Part shown: in pieces, positions 42,359 to 50,848 of the stretch
How positions within the stretch are numbered: position 1 is the first letter of the stretch
Layout of the letters: every line of letters starts with the position of its first letter
Assembly: GCF_016745505.1 (NCBI RefSeq)
Contig: NZ_JAERUC010000005.1
Coordinates: 1 to 51,744, forward strand
DNA length: 51,744 nt
Origin: Streptomyces silvae
GTDB taxonomy: Bacteria > Actinomycetota > Actinomycetes > Streptomycetales > Streptomycetaceae
Direction of reading: 5' to 3'
Made by a program: the position numbers and the translations under genes
The notes under the pieces: model-generated
What the model was told of the DNA's origin: nothing
Databases searched by the model: none
Seen by the model: only the letters and a program-made list of their open reading frames with translations

Positions 42359-42787
42359 TCAGGCCGGGCGGGCGGAGAGGACGGTCCCCTGCGCCACCGC
42401 GCACAGCGTGCGAGCCCCCTCGTCGTCCACCGTGTACAGATCGCAGCGCACGACGGCCTGCCTGCGGCCGGTGTGCACCACCTCGGCGCGGGCGCTCAGG
42501 GTACGGCCGCTCGCCGGGCGGACGTACTGGATGGAGAAGCCGCCGGTCAGGACGGCCGCCCCGAGCGTCGTCCCGGCGGCGAAGGTCAGCGCGTTGTCGG
42601 CCGCGTAGGACAGCACCCCGCCGTGCAGGAAGCCGTTCTGCTGGGTCAGTTCCTCGCGTACGTCGATGTCGAGGACGGCCGCGCCCTTCCCGAACTCCGT
42701 GATCCGCGCGCCCACGAGCCGGCTGAACGGCTGGGCGTCGAGGACCTGCTGGGCCGATTCGAGGGAGAGTTCAGTCATGGACGCCAT
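42359..42787 (-). CDS. PaaI-family hotdog thioesterase
   Basis: 142 residues from ATG 42787 (GAGG four bases upstream; a second ATG lies at 42778). The hotdog fold and active-site region are visible: LTQQNGFLHGGVLSYAADNALTFAAG with the N/H-G-G motif, then FSIQYVRPASGRTLSARAEVVHTGRRQAVVRCDLY. Hydrolyses acyl- or aryl-CoA thioesters. It sits between two P450 genes with 6 and 11 base gaps, so the three are one transcription unit. Confidence 0.85.
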   Translation of the reverse strand: MASMTELSLESAQQVLDAQPFSRLVGARITEFGKGAAVLDIDVREELTQQNGFLHGGVLSYAADNALTFAAGTTLGAAVLTGGFSIQYVRPASGRTLSARAEVVHTGRRQAVVRCDLYTVDDEGARTLCAVAQGTVLSARPA

Positions 42788-42793
42788 CCCACC

Positions 42794-43966
42794 TCACCAG
42801 CGCACCGGAAGGTGGCGGACGCCCCGGAGCAGCAGTCCGGGAAGCCAGTCGGGCTCCCCGCCGTCCGGGTCGCGCACGAGTGCGGGGCAGCGCTCCAGCA
42901 GCGCGCGGATCGCGATGCGGCCCTCCATCCGGGCCAGCGGGGCGCCCAGACAGAAGTGGATGCCGTGTCCGAAGGCCAGATGCCCCTGCGCCTCGCGCCG
43001 GATGTCGAAGGTGTCCGGGTCCGGGTAGCGGCCGGGGTCCCGGTCCCCCGAGCCGAGGGCGACCAGCACCGCCTCCCCTTGCGGGATGACGACCTCGCCG
43101 ATCGTGACGGGTTCACGGGAGAAGCGGAACGTCGCCGTCCCGACCGGACCGTCGTAGCGGAGCATCTCCTCGACCGCGTTGTCGATCAGCTCCGGCCGGG
43201 CGCGGAGCAGGGCCAGCTGGTCCGGGTGGTCGAGCAGGGCGCGTACACCGTTGGCGATCAGGTTCACGGTCGTCTCGTGCCCGGCCACCAGGAGCAGGAA
43301 GGCCATGCCGATCAGCTCGTCCGTCGACAGGCGGTCACCGTCGTCGTCGTGCGCCTGGATCAGGGCGCTCATCAGGTCGTCGCCCGGTGCGCGGCGCTTG
43401 TCCTCGACCAGCGTGTCCAGGTAGGCGCCCATCGCGTGGACCGCCTCGTTCTCCTTCTCCGGCGAGACGGGCGTGACGATGGCGTTGGACAGCAGCCGGA
43501 AGGCGTCCCGGTCGATGTCGGGTACGCCGAGGAGCTCGCAGATCACGGTCATCGGCAGCGGGAAGGCGAACGCGTCGACGAGATCGGCGCTCCCGGCGGG
43601 CACCATCGCGTCCAGGAGGTCGCCGGTGATCTGCTCGACGCGCGGGCGCAGCGCCTCGATCCGCCGGGCGGTGAACTCGCGGGCGACGAGCTTGCGCAGC
43701 CGGGTGTGGTGCGGGGCGTCCATCTCCAGCATGTTGGCGTTGATCGGGTTGCTGGACGCGGAGAAGCGCTCCGTCGTCCGCCAGTCCTTGCTGAACCGCT
43801 GGTCGGCGAGGGCCGCGCGGGCCTCCTCGTAACCGACGACCATCCAGATCCGCTCGAAGTCGTCGGTGCGGACCTGGTGGACCGGCCCCTCGGCGCGCAT
43901 CTTCGCGTAGTACGGATACGGATCGGCGCTGAAGTCCGCCGCCCCGCGCAGATCGACCACTGACAT
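42794..43966 (-). CDS. Cytochrome P450 (copy B)
   Basis: 390 residues. Motifs are AGHETT in the I-helix, EEMLRYDGPVGTATFRF (ExxR) and heme loop FGHGIHFCLGAPLARMEGRIAI. The start MSVVDLRGAADFSADPYPYY is normal for soluble actinomycete P450s of the CYP107-like group (subfamily not certain). First gene of the P450-thioesterase-P450 unit. The substrate is unknown; no polyketide or peptide synthase is present in the window. Confidence 0.92.
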   Translation of the reverse strand: MSVVDLRGAADFSADPYPYYAKMRAEGPVHQVRTDDFERIWMVVGYEEARAALADQRFSKDWRTTERFSASSNPINANMLEMDAPHHTRLRKLVAREFTARRIEALRPRVEQITGDLLDAMVPAGSADLVDAFAFPLPMTVICELLGVPDIDRDAFRLLSNAIVTPVSPEKENEAVHAMGAYLDTLVEDKRRAPGDDLMSALIQAHDDDGDRLSTDELIGMAFLLLVAGHETTVNLIANGVRALLDHPDQLALLRARPELIDNAVEEMLRYDGPVGTATFRFSREPVTIGEVVIPQGEAVLVALGSGDRDPGRYPDPDTFDIRREAQGHLAFGHGIHFCLGAPLARMEGRIAIRALLERCPALVRDPDGGEPDWLPGLLLRGVRHLPVRW

Positions 43967-43996
43967 CGTCCCGCCCCCTCTTCCGGTCTGACCGGT

Positions 43997-44728
43997 TCAG
44001 CGTAGGCGGCCGTCCCGTGCCCCGTCCTCGTCCTCATGGAGGAGACCCGCGTCGTGCACCAACAGGGCGATCTGGACACGGTTGTTGAGGTCGAGCCTGG
44101 CGAGGATGCGGGACACGTGCGTCTTCACGGTGGCGACGCTCAGGTGGAGCGCCGCGGCGATCTCGGCGTTGGAGCTGCCCCGCCCGACGGCCGAGGCCAC
44201 GTCCTGCTCGCGCTCGGCCAGTTCGGCGAAGCGCTGCCGGGCGCGTGTCCTGCGGTCCTGGCGGTCGTCCGCCGGAGCGCCGGCCGCGCGGGCCATGAGC
44301 CTGCGGGTGACGGCGGGCGAGAGGACGGGCTCACCGGCCGCGACGCGCAGCACCGCCTCGACGATCTGCGCGGGCGGGGTGTCCTTGAGGACGAAGCCGG
44401 CCGCTCCCGCGCGGATGGCGCGCAGCACCTGCTCGTCGGCGTGGAACGTGGTGAGGACGATGACCTCGGGGGCGCCGGGCCGGCGCCGGAGCTCCTCGGT
44501 CGCGGCCAGCCCGTCCATGCCCGGCATGCGGATGTCCATGAGCACGACGTCGGGGTGCGTACGGTCGACGAGGGCGACGGCCTCGGTGCCGTCGGCGCCC
44601 TCCCCCACGAGCTCGATGCGGTCGGCGCCGCCGAGCATCAGGGCCAGACCGGCCCGGACGAGCGGGTCGTCGTCGACGACGGCCAGCCGGACCGGTGGGG
44701 GTGACTCCGGGGACGTGGGAGTACTCAT
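43997..44728 (-). CDS. NarL/FixJ family response regulator
   Basis: 243 residues from ATG 44728. The receiver domain shows LAVVDDDPLVRAGL (acidic pocket), phospho-Asp in DVVLMDIRMPGMDG, VIVLTTF and AGFVLKDTPP with the conserved Lys. The C-terminal LuxR helix-turn-helix is ASAVGRGSSNAEIAAALHLSVATVKTHVSRILARLDLNNRVQIALLV. It overlaps the kinase gene by four bases and is its cognate partner. Confidence 0.9.
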   Translation of the reverse strand: MSTPTSPESPPPVRLAVVDDDPLVRAGLALMLGGADRIELVGEGADGTEAVALVDRTHPDVVLMDIRMPGMDGLAATEELRRRPGAPEVIVLTTFHADEQVLRAIRAGAAGFVLKDTPPAQIVEAVLRVAAGEPVLSPAVTRRLMARAAGAPADDRQDRRTRARQRFAELAEREQDVASAVGRGSSNAEIAAALHLSVATVKTHVSRILARLDLNNRVQIALLVHDAGLLHEDEDGARDGRLR

Positions 44729-45942
44729 GCGGGCCACGGTAGCCGGGCCTTGACCGTGAAACCGCCGTCGGGCCGCGGTCCGTGGTCCAGGCTGCCGCCG
44801 GCCAGGGCGGCGCGTTCGGTGAGCCCGATGAGCCCCTGGCCGGAACCGGGGACCGGCTCGAAGGGTCCGGCGGGGGCGGGGTTGTCGACCTCGATGGTCA
44901 GCCCCTCGCCCGGTCCGCCGGCCACGGTGACGTCGACGGGCGCTCCGGGCGCGTGCTTACGGGCGTTGGTCAGCGCCTCCTGGGCGATGCGGTAGACCGT
45001 GCGTCCGGTGGCCGCGGGCGCCCCGGCCGGGTCGGCGACGCGGTGGGAGAGGGTGACCTCCATCCCGGCCGAGCGGGACTCGTCGATCAGGGCGTCCAGG
45101 GTGACGAGGGTGGGCTGGGGCCTGTTGCCCTCGTCGCTGTCACCGGGGCCGCGCAGTACGCCGATGATCTCGCGGAGGTCCTGGAGGGCCTCGTGGGCGC
45201 TGTCCCGGATGACTCCGGCGGCCCTGGCGACCTCGGCCGGGGGTGCGTCGGGCCGGAATTCGAGGGCGCCCGCGTGGACGCTGAGCAGGGTCAGCCGGTG
45301 GGCGAGGACGTCGTGCATCTCCCGGGCGATGGCCTCCCGTGCCAGCCGCTGGGCCTGTTCGGCGCGGAGCGCGGCCTCGGCCTCCGCCCGGCGCGCGCGT
45401 TCGCGCAGGGTGACGACCAGCTGCCGCCGGGACCGTACGACCATGCCCCAGCTGAGCACCAGCAGGACCAGCAGCACCCCGATGATCGTGGACGCCATGA
45501 AGGAGGTGGCCGGGTCAGGGCGCAGCAGCGGCTGTGCGGGGGCGGCGGCCAGGGCGACCGCGCCGACGACGGCCACCGGTCGGAAGGGGCGGTGCACCGC
45601 CAGGCTGAACAGGGCGATCAGCATCGCCCCGGACGCGACCGGCTCCACCACGCTGAGCACGGTGAGGACCGCGGCGACCGTGACGGGCCAGCGGCGCCGG
45701 ACCCAGAGGGCACAGCAGGCGGCCGCCCCGAGCAGCGAGTCGGCGATCACGACGCCCTCGGGGGTGGTGCGGTCGGCCTCGATGGCGGCGAGTACGGCCA
45801 TCCCGACCCCGGCGGCGCAGAGGAAGAGCGTGAGGTCGACGATCCAGTCCCGCACGGTCCGGCGCGGCCGGCCCGGGCGGCCGGGCTGCTCGTGCGAGGC
45901 CAGCGCCGAGGGCAGGAGCCAGGGGTATTCCGTACGGGTCAT
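44725..45942 (-). CDS. Two-component sensor histidine kinase (NarL-partner, HisKA_3)
   Basis: 405 residues from ATG 45942. About four to six helices (ADSLLGAAACCALWV; VTVAAVLTVLSVVEPV; VVGAVALAAAPA; MASTIIGVLLVLLVLSWGMVV) come first, then the dimerisation/phosphoacceptor segment AREAIAREMHDVLAHRLTLLSVHAGAL with His, and the HATPase end (GLTIEVDNPAP; GQGLIGLTERAALAGGSL). Typical Streptomyces cell-envelope sensor. The start lacks a ribosome site; a longer frame to 46011 exists. Confidence 0.88.
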   Translation of the reverse strand: MTRTEYPWLLPSALASHEQPGRPGRPRRTVRDWIVDLTLFLCAAGVGMAVLAAIEADRTTPEGVVIADSLLGAAACCALWVRRRWPVTVAAVLTVLSVVEPVASGAMLIALFSLAVHRPFRPVAVVGAVALAAAPAQPLLRPDPATSFMASTIIGVLLVLLVLSWGMVVRSRRQLVVTLRERARRAEAEAALRAEQAQRLAREAIAREMHDVLAHRLTLLSVHAGALEFRPDAPPAEVARAAGVIRDSAHEALQDLREIIGVLRGPGDSDEGNRPQPTLVTLDALIDESRSAGMEVTLSHRVADPAGAPAATGRTVYRIAQEALTNARKHAPGAPVDVTVAGGPGEGLTIEVDNPAPAGPFEPVPGSGQGLIGLTERAALAGGSLDHGPRPDGGFTVKARLPWPA

Positions 45943-46088
45943 GTCGACAAACGTACGCAGCCGGGAGGCGCCGCCGGGCCCGGCGGGACGGGAGCGATAC
46001 CGAAGTCGCACGATCCGATACTTCCGTCGGTGCCCCGCAGACCGGTGGCCGACGCGGGCCAGGGGCCGCCCGCTCCAGGCTGGGGGCC

Positions 46089-46292
46089 ATGAAGAAATTC
46101 GTGGAGACGGCCGGGTTCATCGTGTTCGTGCAGGGCGTCGCCGGGCTGCTGTACGAGTGGACGGGCTGGTTCCGGCTGTGGACGGTGGTGGCGAGGCTCC
46201 GCTTCCTCGACGACTACGGGCTGTTCGTCAACATCGTGCTGGTCGTGACGGGAGGGGCGCTGATGGTCGCGGCGGACTCCATCAAGGCGTGA
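46089..46292 (+). CDS. Small conserved membrane protein
   Basis: 67 residues with two hydrophobic segments (AGFIVFVQGVAGLLYEW; YGLFVNIVLVVTGGALMVA) and a basic middle (LWTVVARLRFLDDY). I recall near-identical short proteins in other Streptomyces. Its last 11 bases overlap the 3' end of the convergent transporter gene. Function unknown. Confidence 0.7.
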   Translation: MKKFVETAGFIVFVQGVAGLLYEWTGWFRLWTVVARLRFLDDYGLFVNIVLVVTGGALMVAADSIKA

Positions 46293-47202
46293 CGTCGGCG
46301 CGGCGCCGCCCCCACGCGGTGCCCGCCAGCACGAGTACGGCGCCCACCGCTCCCGCTGCGCCGAGGCGCTCGCCGCCGATCGCGATGCCGACGGCGGCGG
46401 CCCAGAGCGGCTCCGTGCCGAGCAGCAGGCTGACCCGGGACGGCGAGGTGCGGCGTACCGACCACATCTGTACGAAGAACGCGAACAGCGTGCAGAACAC
46501 GGACAGGAAGAGCAGCCCCGCCCACTCGGCGGCGCCGAAGTCCGCGGCCACCGTCCAGGGCGCGGCACCGGTGCCGGGAGCTGCGGCCAGTACGGCGAAG
46601 ACGGCGACCGCGCTGCCGAGCTGCACGGTGGTCAGGGAGAGCGAGTCGGCGTCCTGGACGGCCTTGATGCGGGCCATCGCCAGGACGTGGACCGTACGCG
46701 CGAGGGCCGCGAGCAGCATCAGGAGGTCGCCCGCCGAGGGGCTGGTGAAGCCGGCGCCCTGGGTCAGCAGCACCACTCCGGTGACGGAGAGGCCCGCCGC
46801 CGCCAGGAAGGCGGCCGGCGGCCTGACCCGGGTCACGGCGGCCTCGGCCAGCGGGGTGAAGACCATGGTGAGACTGATGATGAGCCCCGCGTTGGTCGCC
46901 GAGGTGTGCACGACGCCGTACGTCTCCAGCAGGAAGATCCCGCCGAGTACGAGCCCCAGCAGGCCCGCGCCCCGCCACTGGGCGGCGCTCAGGGCCCGCA
47001 GTCCGCGCCACCCGGCGACGGCCAGCGCGGGCAGCACGATCACGAAGCGGAGCACGAGGACCGCGATCACGGTGTGCGTGGTGGTGATGCCCTTGGCCGC
47101 GAGGTAGCTGGCGCCCCAGACGGCGGCGACGAGCAGGAGCGGCAGGTCGGTGACCCAGGCGGGGCGGGGCGGGGCGACGGCGGGCAGGACGGCAGCGGAC
47201 AC
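46282..47202 (-). CDS. EamA/DMT-family transporter
   Basis: 306 residues from a GTG with a perfect AGGAGG five bases upstream; the longer frame to 47601 is not supported. Ten helices are seen in two EamA repeats: LPLLLVAAVWGASYLAAKGIT with TNAGLIISLTMVFTPLAEA, and LLMLLAALARTVHVLAMARIK with SRVSLLLGTEPLWAAAVGIAIGGERLG. Members export amino acids, metabolites or drugs. The divergent TetR-type gene at 47426 is a likely regulator. Confidence 0.88.
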   Translation of the reverse strand: MSAAVLPAVAPPRPAWVTDLPLLLVAAVWGASYLAAKGITTTHTVIAVLVLRFVIVLPALAVAGWRGLRALSAAQWRGAGLLGLVLGGIFLLETYGVVHTSATNAGLIISLTMVFTPLAEAAVTRVRPPAAFLAAAGLSVTGVVLLTQGAGFTSPSAGDLLMLLAALARTVHVLAMARIKAVQDADSLSLTTVQLGSAVAVFAVLAAAPGTGAAPWTVAADFGAAEWAGLLFLSVFCTLFAFFVQMWSVRRTSPSRVSLLLGTEPLWAAAVGIAIGGERLGAAGAVGAVLVLAGTAWGRRRADVTP

Positions 47203-47425
47203 CGGGTCCTCCTGGTTCTCCACAGCGGGGACGTGTGGAGACCTCACCGGCTCGCACGGGGAGCGATCACCGTACCGAAACGGCCGGCCCCTCGGGAAGC
47301 TCTGTCCGCGGAGTGACTCGGCCACCTGTTCGCAGGGGTCGTCCGGGGTCGAAGAGGCCCTGCGGCCGTGCCGCCTCCTCCTAGAATGTCGGTCTTGGGA
47401 CGCTCGGACACACGGAGTTGGGCAC

Positions 47426-48079
47426 ATGGGTGGAGCGCGGCTGGACGGACGGGTCGAGCGGGGAAACCAGACCAGGCAGCTGGTGCTGGGGCGCGCGGTC
47501 CACGTCGCCTCGACCGAGGGGCTGGAGGGTCTGTCGCTCGGCCGGCTGGCCACGGAGCTGAAGCTGAGCAAGAGCGGTGTGTTCGCCCTCTTCGGCTCCA
47601 AGGAGGAGCTTCAGCTCGCCACCGTGCGCGCCGCCGTGACCGTCTTCGTCGAACATGTGCTCACCCCGACCAGGGCGGCCCCGCCCGGACTGGGGCGCGT
47701 ATGGCGGATGTGCGAGAGCTGGCTCTCCTACTCGCAGCGCCGGGTGTTCAGCGGCGGTTGCTTCTTCTACGCGACGATCGCCGAGTTCGACTCCCGCGAG
47801 GGCAAGGTCCACGACGCGCTGGCCTCCACCCAGACGGGGTGGGTCACCTTCGTGGAGGAGACCATCGAGGAGGCCAGGGTCCGGGGTGAACTCGCCGCGG
47901 ACACGGACGTCTCGCAGCTGGCCTTCGAGCTCATCGCCTTCATGGAGCTGGCCAACGCGGAGTCCGTCCTGCACAACAACAACCCCGGGTACACCAAGGC
48001 GGCGCGGGCCATCCTGGGGCGGCTGCACTCCGCCGCCACCGACGGCTCCAGGCTGCCGCCGGTGCCGGGACGGCCGTAG
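47426..48079 (+). CDS. TetR/AcrR family regulator
   Basis: 217 residues from ATG 47426 with a GGAG site. The HTH is RAVHVASTEGLEGLSLGRLATELKLSKSGVFALFGSKEELQLATV, and the C-terminal ligand domain includes FSGGCFFYATIAEFDSREGKVHDAL, in the TetR_C subgroup that often controls adjacent transporters or reductases. The divergent DMT transporter gene (start 47202) and the convergent DHFR-like gene are the nearest candidates. Confidence 0.88.
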   Translation: MGGARLDGRVERGNQTRQLVLGRAVHVASTEGLEGLSLGRLATELKLSKSGVFALFGSKEELQLATVRAAVTVFVEHVLTPTRAAPPGLGRVWRMCESWLSYSQRRVFSGGCFFYATIAEFDSREGKVHDALASTQTGWVTFVEETIEEARVRGELAADTDVSQLAFELIAFMELANAESVLHNNNPGYTKAARAILGRLHSAATDGSRLPPVPGRP

Positions 48080-48111
48080 GGCGTGTCCGGGAGTCCCGCC
48101 GGCCCGGGATC

Positions 48112-48738
48112 TCAGGCCCCCGGCAGGTCGTAGTCCCCGAACCGCGCGCGTCCCGCCGGCCGGTAGGTGTGGATCGCGATGCCGCTCCCGGTGGTGCGGG
48201 CGCCGGTCAGCTCGAACGCCGTCGGCTGCCCGCCCTCCTCGAAGAGCCGCCTGCCGCTTCCCAGGTAGACCGGGTGGATGTACAGGTTGATCTCGTCGAT
48301 CAGGTCGTGCGCCAGGAGGGACCGGGCCAGCGTGCCACTGCCGTGGATCTGCAGCTCGCCCTCCGCCGTCCGCTCCTTGAGCCGGGCGACCTCGGCCGGC
48401 ACATCGCCGGAGATCACCGTGGTGTTCTCCCACTCCGGGTCGGTCAGCGTGGTGGAGACGACGTGCTTGGGCAGGGTGTTGAGCCGCCCGGCCACCGGGT
48501 CCTCGGGGTCGGTGACCCGGGGCCAGTAGCCGGCGAAGATCTCATACGTACGCCGTCCGAGGAGAAAGGCGCCCGACCGGTCGAAGACCTCGGTGATGAA
48601 GTTCCCCATGTCCTCGTCCCCGAAGGGCACCTGCCAGCCGCCGCACTCGAACCCGCCGCTGGTGTCCTCGGTCGTGCCTCCCGGTGCCTGCATCACGCCG
48701 TCGAGGGTCACGAACGTGTTGAGCGTCAGCCTCGCCAT
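48112..48738 (-). CDS. Dihydrofolate reductase family protein (RibD C-terminal-like)
   Basis: 208 residues. The RibD_C/DHFR-like fold shows LTLNTFVTLDGVMQAPGG at the start, GAFLLGRRTYEIFAGYWP, LPKHVVSTTL, LKERTAEGELQIHGSGTLARSLLAHDLIDEINLYIHPVYLGSGRRLF. These are stand-alone NADPH-dependent reductases of uncertain substrate in actinomycetes; they are not true DHFR. Length is normal. Confidence 0.85.
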   Translation of the reverse strand: MARLTLNTFVTLDGVMQAPGGTTEDTSGGFECGGWQVPFGDEDMGNFITEVFDRSGAFLLGRRTYEIFAGYWPRVTDPEDPVAGRLNTLPKHVVSTTLTDPEWENTTVISGDVPAEVARLKERTAEGELQIHGSGTLARSLLAHDLIDEINLYIHPVYLGSGRRLFEEGGQPTAFELTGARTTGSGIAIHTYRPAGRARFGDYDLPGA

Positions 48739-48940
48739 GATCCTGCTCCTTCGCCTTGCCGCCCGGCCGTGCCCGGCTGCCCGTGCTTGCGGATGTCCAC
48801 TTGTTCCGACCCCACTTTCGGGCGGAACTCATCGGTGCGCCCGGCGAGACCCGGCGCCGGCACGCCCGCGTCAGGCGTCCGACGTCACAGATCGAGCACA
48901 CCCCCCGCATCTCGTACGGATCTTCGATACAGAAGGGTGC

Positions 48941-49414
48941 ATGCGCACCACACACACCACTCGCACCGGCCTCCGCACACTCGTCGCACCGGTCGCCCTG
49001 GCCGCCCTGGCCTCACTGAGCGCCTGCACCCAGGGATCGGACGGGACGCCCGGAGCCGCGCCGGCCACACCCCGCGCCACCGCTTCCTCCTCCGCACCGG
49101 TGGACACGGCACCGCTGGAGTCGTCCGTGCGCGCGTACGTGAAGGCCTACTACGCCCCCGACACGGCCGCCGCCTACGCACTGCTCTCCACGCGCTGCCG
49201 GAAGGAGTGGTCGCGGGAGGACCTCGACGAGCTCATGAACCGCGCCGCGCAGACCGCCGAGCAGCTCGACAGGACGTACACCCTGCAGCGGCTGTCCGTG
49301 GACCGCGTCCAGGGCGACGGCGCACAGGTGACCTACGGCGTCGGCGAGCCCCAGTACGACGAGCGGACCTCCTGGGTCCGGGAGGACGGTGAGTGGCACA
49401 ACGACCTCTGCTGA
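48941..49414 (+). CDS. Hypothetical lipoprotein
   Basis: 157 residues with a lipoprotein signal (LSAC, Cys29), then a Thr/Ser/Ala-rich spacer and an extracellular domain (VRAYVKAYYAPDTAAAYALLSTRCRKEWSREDLDELM; DGAQVTYGVGEPQYDERTSWVREDGEWHNDLC). The pattern resembles NTF2-like lipoproteins in which a helix pair precedes a beta sheet ending in a W..... motif. Function unknown. Confidence 0.7.
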   Translation: MRTTHTTRTGLRTLVAPVALAALASLSACTQGSDGTPGAAPATPRATASSSAPVDTAPLESSVRAYVKAYYAPDTAAAYALLSTRCRKEWSREDLDELMNRAAQTAEQLDRTYTLQRLSVDRVQGDGAQVTYGVGEPQYDERTSWVREDGEWHNDLC

Positions 49415-49533
49415 GAGCGCCGCGGCCGACGGCCCGTCCTACGCTGGCGGGGACGGTACGGGCTGTCCCGTATCCCCTGGTGCGCCCGCCAGGGAATACG
49501 AGGACACCCCTTACGCGAACGAAATGGGAGACC

Positions 49534-50370
49534 ATGAGCCAGACACCGCCCCCGGTCCGCAACCTCCACGACGGCAGCACCATCCCCGCGGTGGGCCTCG
49601 GCACCTGGCCGCTCGACGACGACGCGGCCGAGGAGGCCGTCGCCGGTGCGCTGCGGCAGGGCTACCGGCTCGTGGACACCGCCCTGAACTACGGCAACGA
49701 GACCGGCACCGGCCGGGGGATCGCCCGCTCCGGCGTGCCGCGGCAGGACGTCTTCGTGACGACCAAGGTGCCGGGCCGCCACCACGGCTACGAGGAGACG
49801 CTGGCCTCCTTCGAGGAGTCGCGCGGCAATCTGGGCCTGGAGTACGTAGACCTCTACCTGATCCACTGGCCGCTGCCCCGGGTGGACAAGTACGTCGACA
49901 CCTGGAAGGCCATGATCAAGCTCCGCGAGGACGGTCTCGTGCGCTCCATCGGCGTCTCCAACTTCACCGCGGAGCACCTGGACCGGCTGGAGCGGGAGAC
50001 GGGCGTGCTGCCCGTGGTGAACCAGATCGAGATGCATCCGCTGCTCCCTCAGGAGGAGCTGCGGGCGGTGCACGCGGAGAAGGGCATCGTCACGGAGAGC
50101 TGGAGCCCGCTGGCCCGGGGGCGCCAGGTGCTCGAAGCGCCGGAGGTGGTCGCCGCGGCCGAGGCGCACGGGGTGACGCCGGGCCAGGTCGTGCTGCGGT
50201 GGCACACCCAGCTGGGCGCGGTGCCGATCCCGAAGTCCGCCGATCCGGGACGGCAGCGCGAGAATCTGGACCTGTTCGGATTCACGCTGGCCCAGCAGGA
50301 GCTGGACAGGATCGGGGCCCGGCCGCCGCACCGCTTCGGCGGGGACCCCGATACGCACGAGGAGTTCTGA
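49534..50370 (+). CDS. Aldo/keto reductase
   Basis: 278 residues from ATG 49534 with GGGAG three bases upstream. The catalytic tetrad is visible: Asp and Tyr in RLVDTALNYGNE, Lys in VFVTTKVPG and His in LYLIHWPLP. The NADPH site appears in SIGVSNF, VNQIEMHP and VPIPKSADPGRQRENLDLFGF. 2,5-diketo-D-gluconate reductase-like group. A heptamer repeat begins at its stop codon. Confidence 0.9.
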   Translation: MSQTPPPVRNLHDGSTIPAVGLGTWPLDDDAAEEAVAGALRQGYRLVDTALNYGNETGTGRGIARSGVPRQDVFVTTKVPGRHHGYEETLASFEESRGNLGLEYVDLYLIHWPLPRVDKYVDTWKAMIKLREDGLVRSIGVSNFTAEHLDRLERETGVLPVVNQIEMHPLLPQEELRAVHAEKGIVTESWSPLARGRQVLEAPEVVAAAEAHGVTPGQVVLRWHTQLGAVPIPKSADPGRQRENLDLFGFTLAQQELDRIGARPPHRFGGDPDTHEEF

Positions 50371-50405
50371 GTTCTGCGTTCTGCGTTCTGCGTTCTGCGT
50401 TCTGA
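50364..50405. repeat. Six tandem heptamers (GTTCTGC/A) at the aldo/keto reductase stop
   Basis: GTTCTGA, four copies of GTTCTGC, then GTTCTGA; the first copy contains the TGA of the gene. Slippage here would change only the 3' untranslated region. Copy number probably differs between related strains. Confidence 0.85.
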
Positions 50406-50435
50406 CGGCGGCGCCCGGTCAGGCGCCTTCGCGGA

Positions 50436-50765
50436 TCACCGGTTGCGGGGGGTGACCTCCGCCATCCGGGACCAGTCGTCCCCGGGCACCTCGACGTTGA
50501 TGATCTCCGGGACCTCGGTGACGAGCTCGGACATGGTGTCGATCGCCGCCTTGAAGTGCTCGGAGTTCACATGGGCCTCGCCCGCCTCCGGCGAGGCGAA
50601 CGCCTCCAGCAGGACGAACTCGTCCGGGTTCTCGACGCTGTAGGACCAGTCGAAGAAGAGGTTGCCCGGCTCCTGGCGGGTGGCGAGGGTGAAGTCCTCC
50701 ACGGCCGGGAGCCAGTTGTCCCGCTCGGCGGTGCGCACGGTGAACTTGACGACGATGAAGATCAT
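50436..50765 (-). CDS. ABM-domain putative quinol monooxygenase
   Basis: 109 residues of the antibiotic biosynthesis monooxygenase type (YgiN-like): IFIVVKFTVRTAERDNWLPAVEDFTLATRQEPGNLFFDWSYSVENPDEFVLLEAF, then HVNSEHFKAAIDTMSELV. The His-containing H.....F pattern and dimeric ferredoxin-like fold are family features; such enzymes oxidise quinols without cofactor. Convergent with the aldo/keto reductase; substrate not evident. Confidence 0.85.
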   Translation of the reverse strand: MIFIVVKFTVRTAERDNWLPAVEDFTLATRQEPGNLFFDWSYSVENPDEFVLLEAFASPEAGEAHVNSEHFKAAIDTMSELVTEVPEIINVEVPGDDWSRMAEVTPRNR

Positions 50766-50848
50766 GGCGACTCCTGGTCGGGACGGCGGCGTCCCGACCA
50801 GGGTCCCATATCCTCACAGACCGGACAGGAACCGGCACACCCGCACAG

